Part shown: piece after piece, positions 31,145 through 31,197 of the stretch | How positions within the stretch are numbered: position 1 is the first letter of the stretch | How the letters are laid out: each line of letters begins with the position of its first letter | Translations under genes and position numbers: made by a program | Assembly: GCF_019052655.1 (NCBI RefSeq) | Contig: NZ_JAHQVB010000023.1 | Location: forward strand, 1 to 31,197 | Length of the DNA stretch: 31,197 nucleotides | Direction of reading: 5' to 3' | Source: Holdemanella porci | GTDB lineage: Bacteria; Bacillota_I; Bacilli_A; Erysipelotrichales; Erysipelotrichaceae | Notes under the pieces: generated by a model | What the model was told of the DNA's origin: nothing | The model's database searches: none | What the model saw: only the letters and a program-made list of their open reading frames with translations

Positions 31145-31179
31145 AGACTGTTGACAAAGTGACTGTCGACAGTCTTTTT
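31145..31179 (+). terminator. Second hairpin terminator at right edge
   Basis: AGACTGT...ACAGTCT followed by TTTTT, with inner GAC/GTC pairing. It may back up the HIT terminator or belong to the next gene beyond the window. Confidence 0.6.
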
Positions 31180-31197
31180 AAAATCTGATAGAATATC

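Overview
The window looks like a chromosomal segment of a low-GC Gram-positive anaerobe. The gene content (a Bacillus-like yqeG/yqeH/yhbY/nadD/yqeK/rsfS/yqeM cluster, ypmB-dnaD-nth, and a VanG/VanC-type ligase with a VanT-like racemase as the cell-wall set) fits the Erysipelotrichia best. That placement is inference from gene content, not from a marker gene.

Layout. (1) 1-6501: a type II-A CRISPR-Cas locus read on the minus strand, in the order cas9 (1113 aa, St1Cas9/SaCas9-like size class), tracrRNA, cas1, cas2, csn2, leader, array. The array runs off the left edge and holds 14 repeats and 13 complete spacers; four of the spacers occur twice as an exact 264-bp block. The tracrRNA has its own consensus promoter inside the 3' end of cas9. 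(2) 6541-7383: a minus-strand terminator, then two tandem ~347-bp copies of what looks like an undescribed type I toxin-antitoxin module. Each copy has a 33-aa hydrophobic peptide, a convergent antisense RNA with a near-consensus promoter and its own terminator, and long inverted arms that can pair the 5' and 3' ends of the peptide mRNA. The two peptide genes differ only at synonymous sites. (3) 7370-17806: an accessory and housekeeping mixture: an M42 aminopeptidase, a Cof-type HAD phosphatase, two tandem tRNA-Asn genes, a DUF4186 protein, a ThrE-like exporter, two LysR regulators, a YeiH-type transporter, GNAT and TfoX proteins, and two decayed genes (a GNAT and an XRE-type HTH). (4) 30340-17911: one continuous, tightly overlapping minus-strand unit, murF, ddl, alr-like racemase, acyltransferase-3 membrane protein, FAD oxidoreductase, yqeG, yqeH, yhbY, nadD-yqeK fusion, rsfS, yqeM, mtnN, ypmB-like, dnaD, nth, ending at a clear terminator. 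(5) 30341-31197: murF promoter, a candidate small RNA with C-rich single-stranded segments, and a HIT-family gene.

How it fits together. The most informative metabolic reading is in block 4. The ligase carries the Asp/Phe/Arg set that distinguishes D-Ala:D-Ser ligases of the VanG type. The racemase has Asn where alanine racemases have the active-site Tyr (Tyr354 in Geobacillus Alr), as in the VanT serine racemase. The next gene encodes a membrane protein like the N-terminal half of VanT. So murF-ddl-racemase-acyltransferase looks like a built-in D-Ala-D-Ser peptidoglycan pathway with VanT split into two genes in reversed order. The best candidate for an undescribed system is the tandem RNA-regulated peptide module next to the cas9 promoter.
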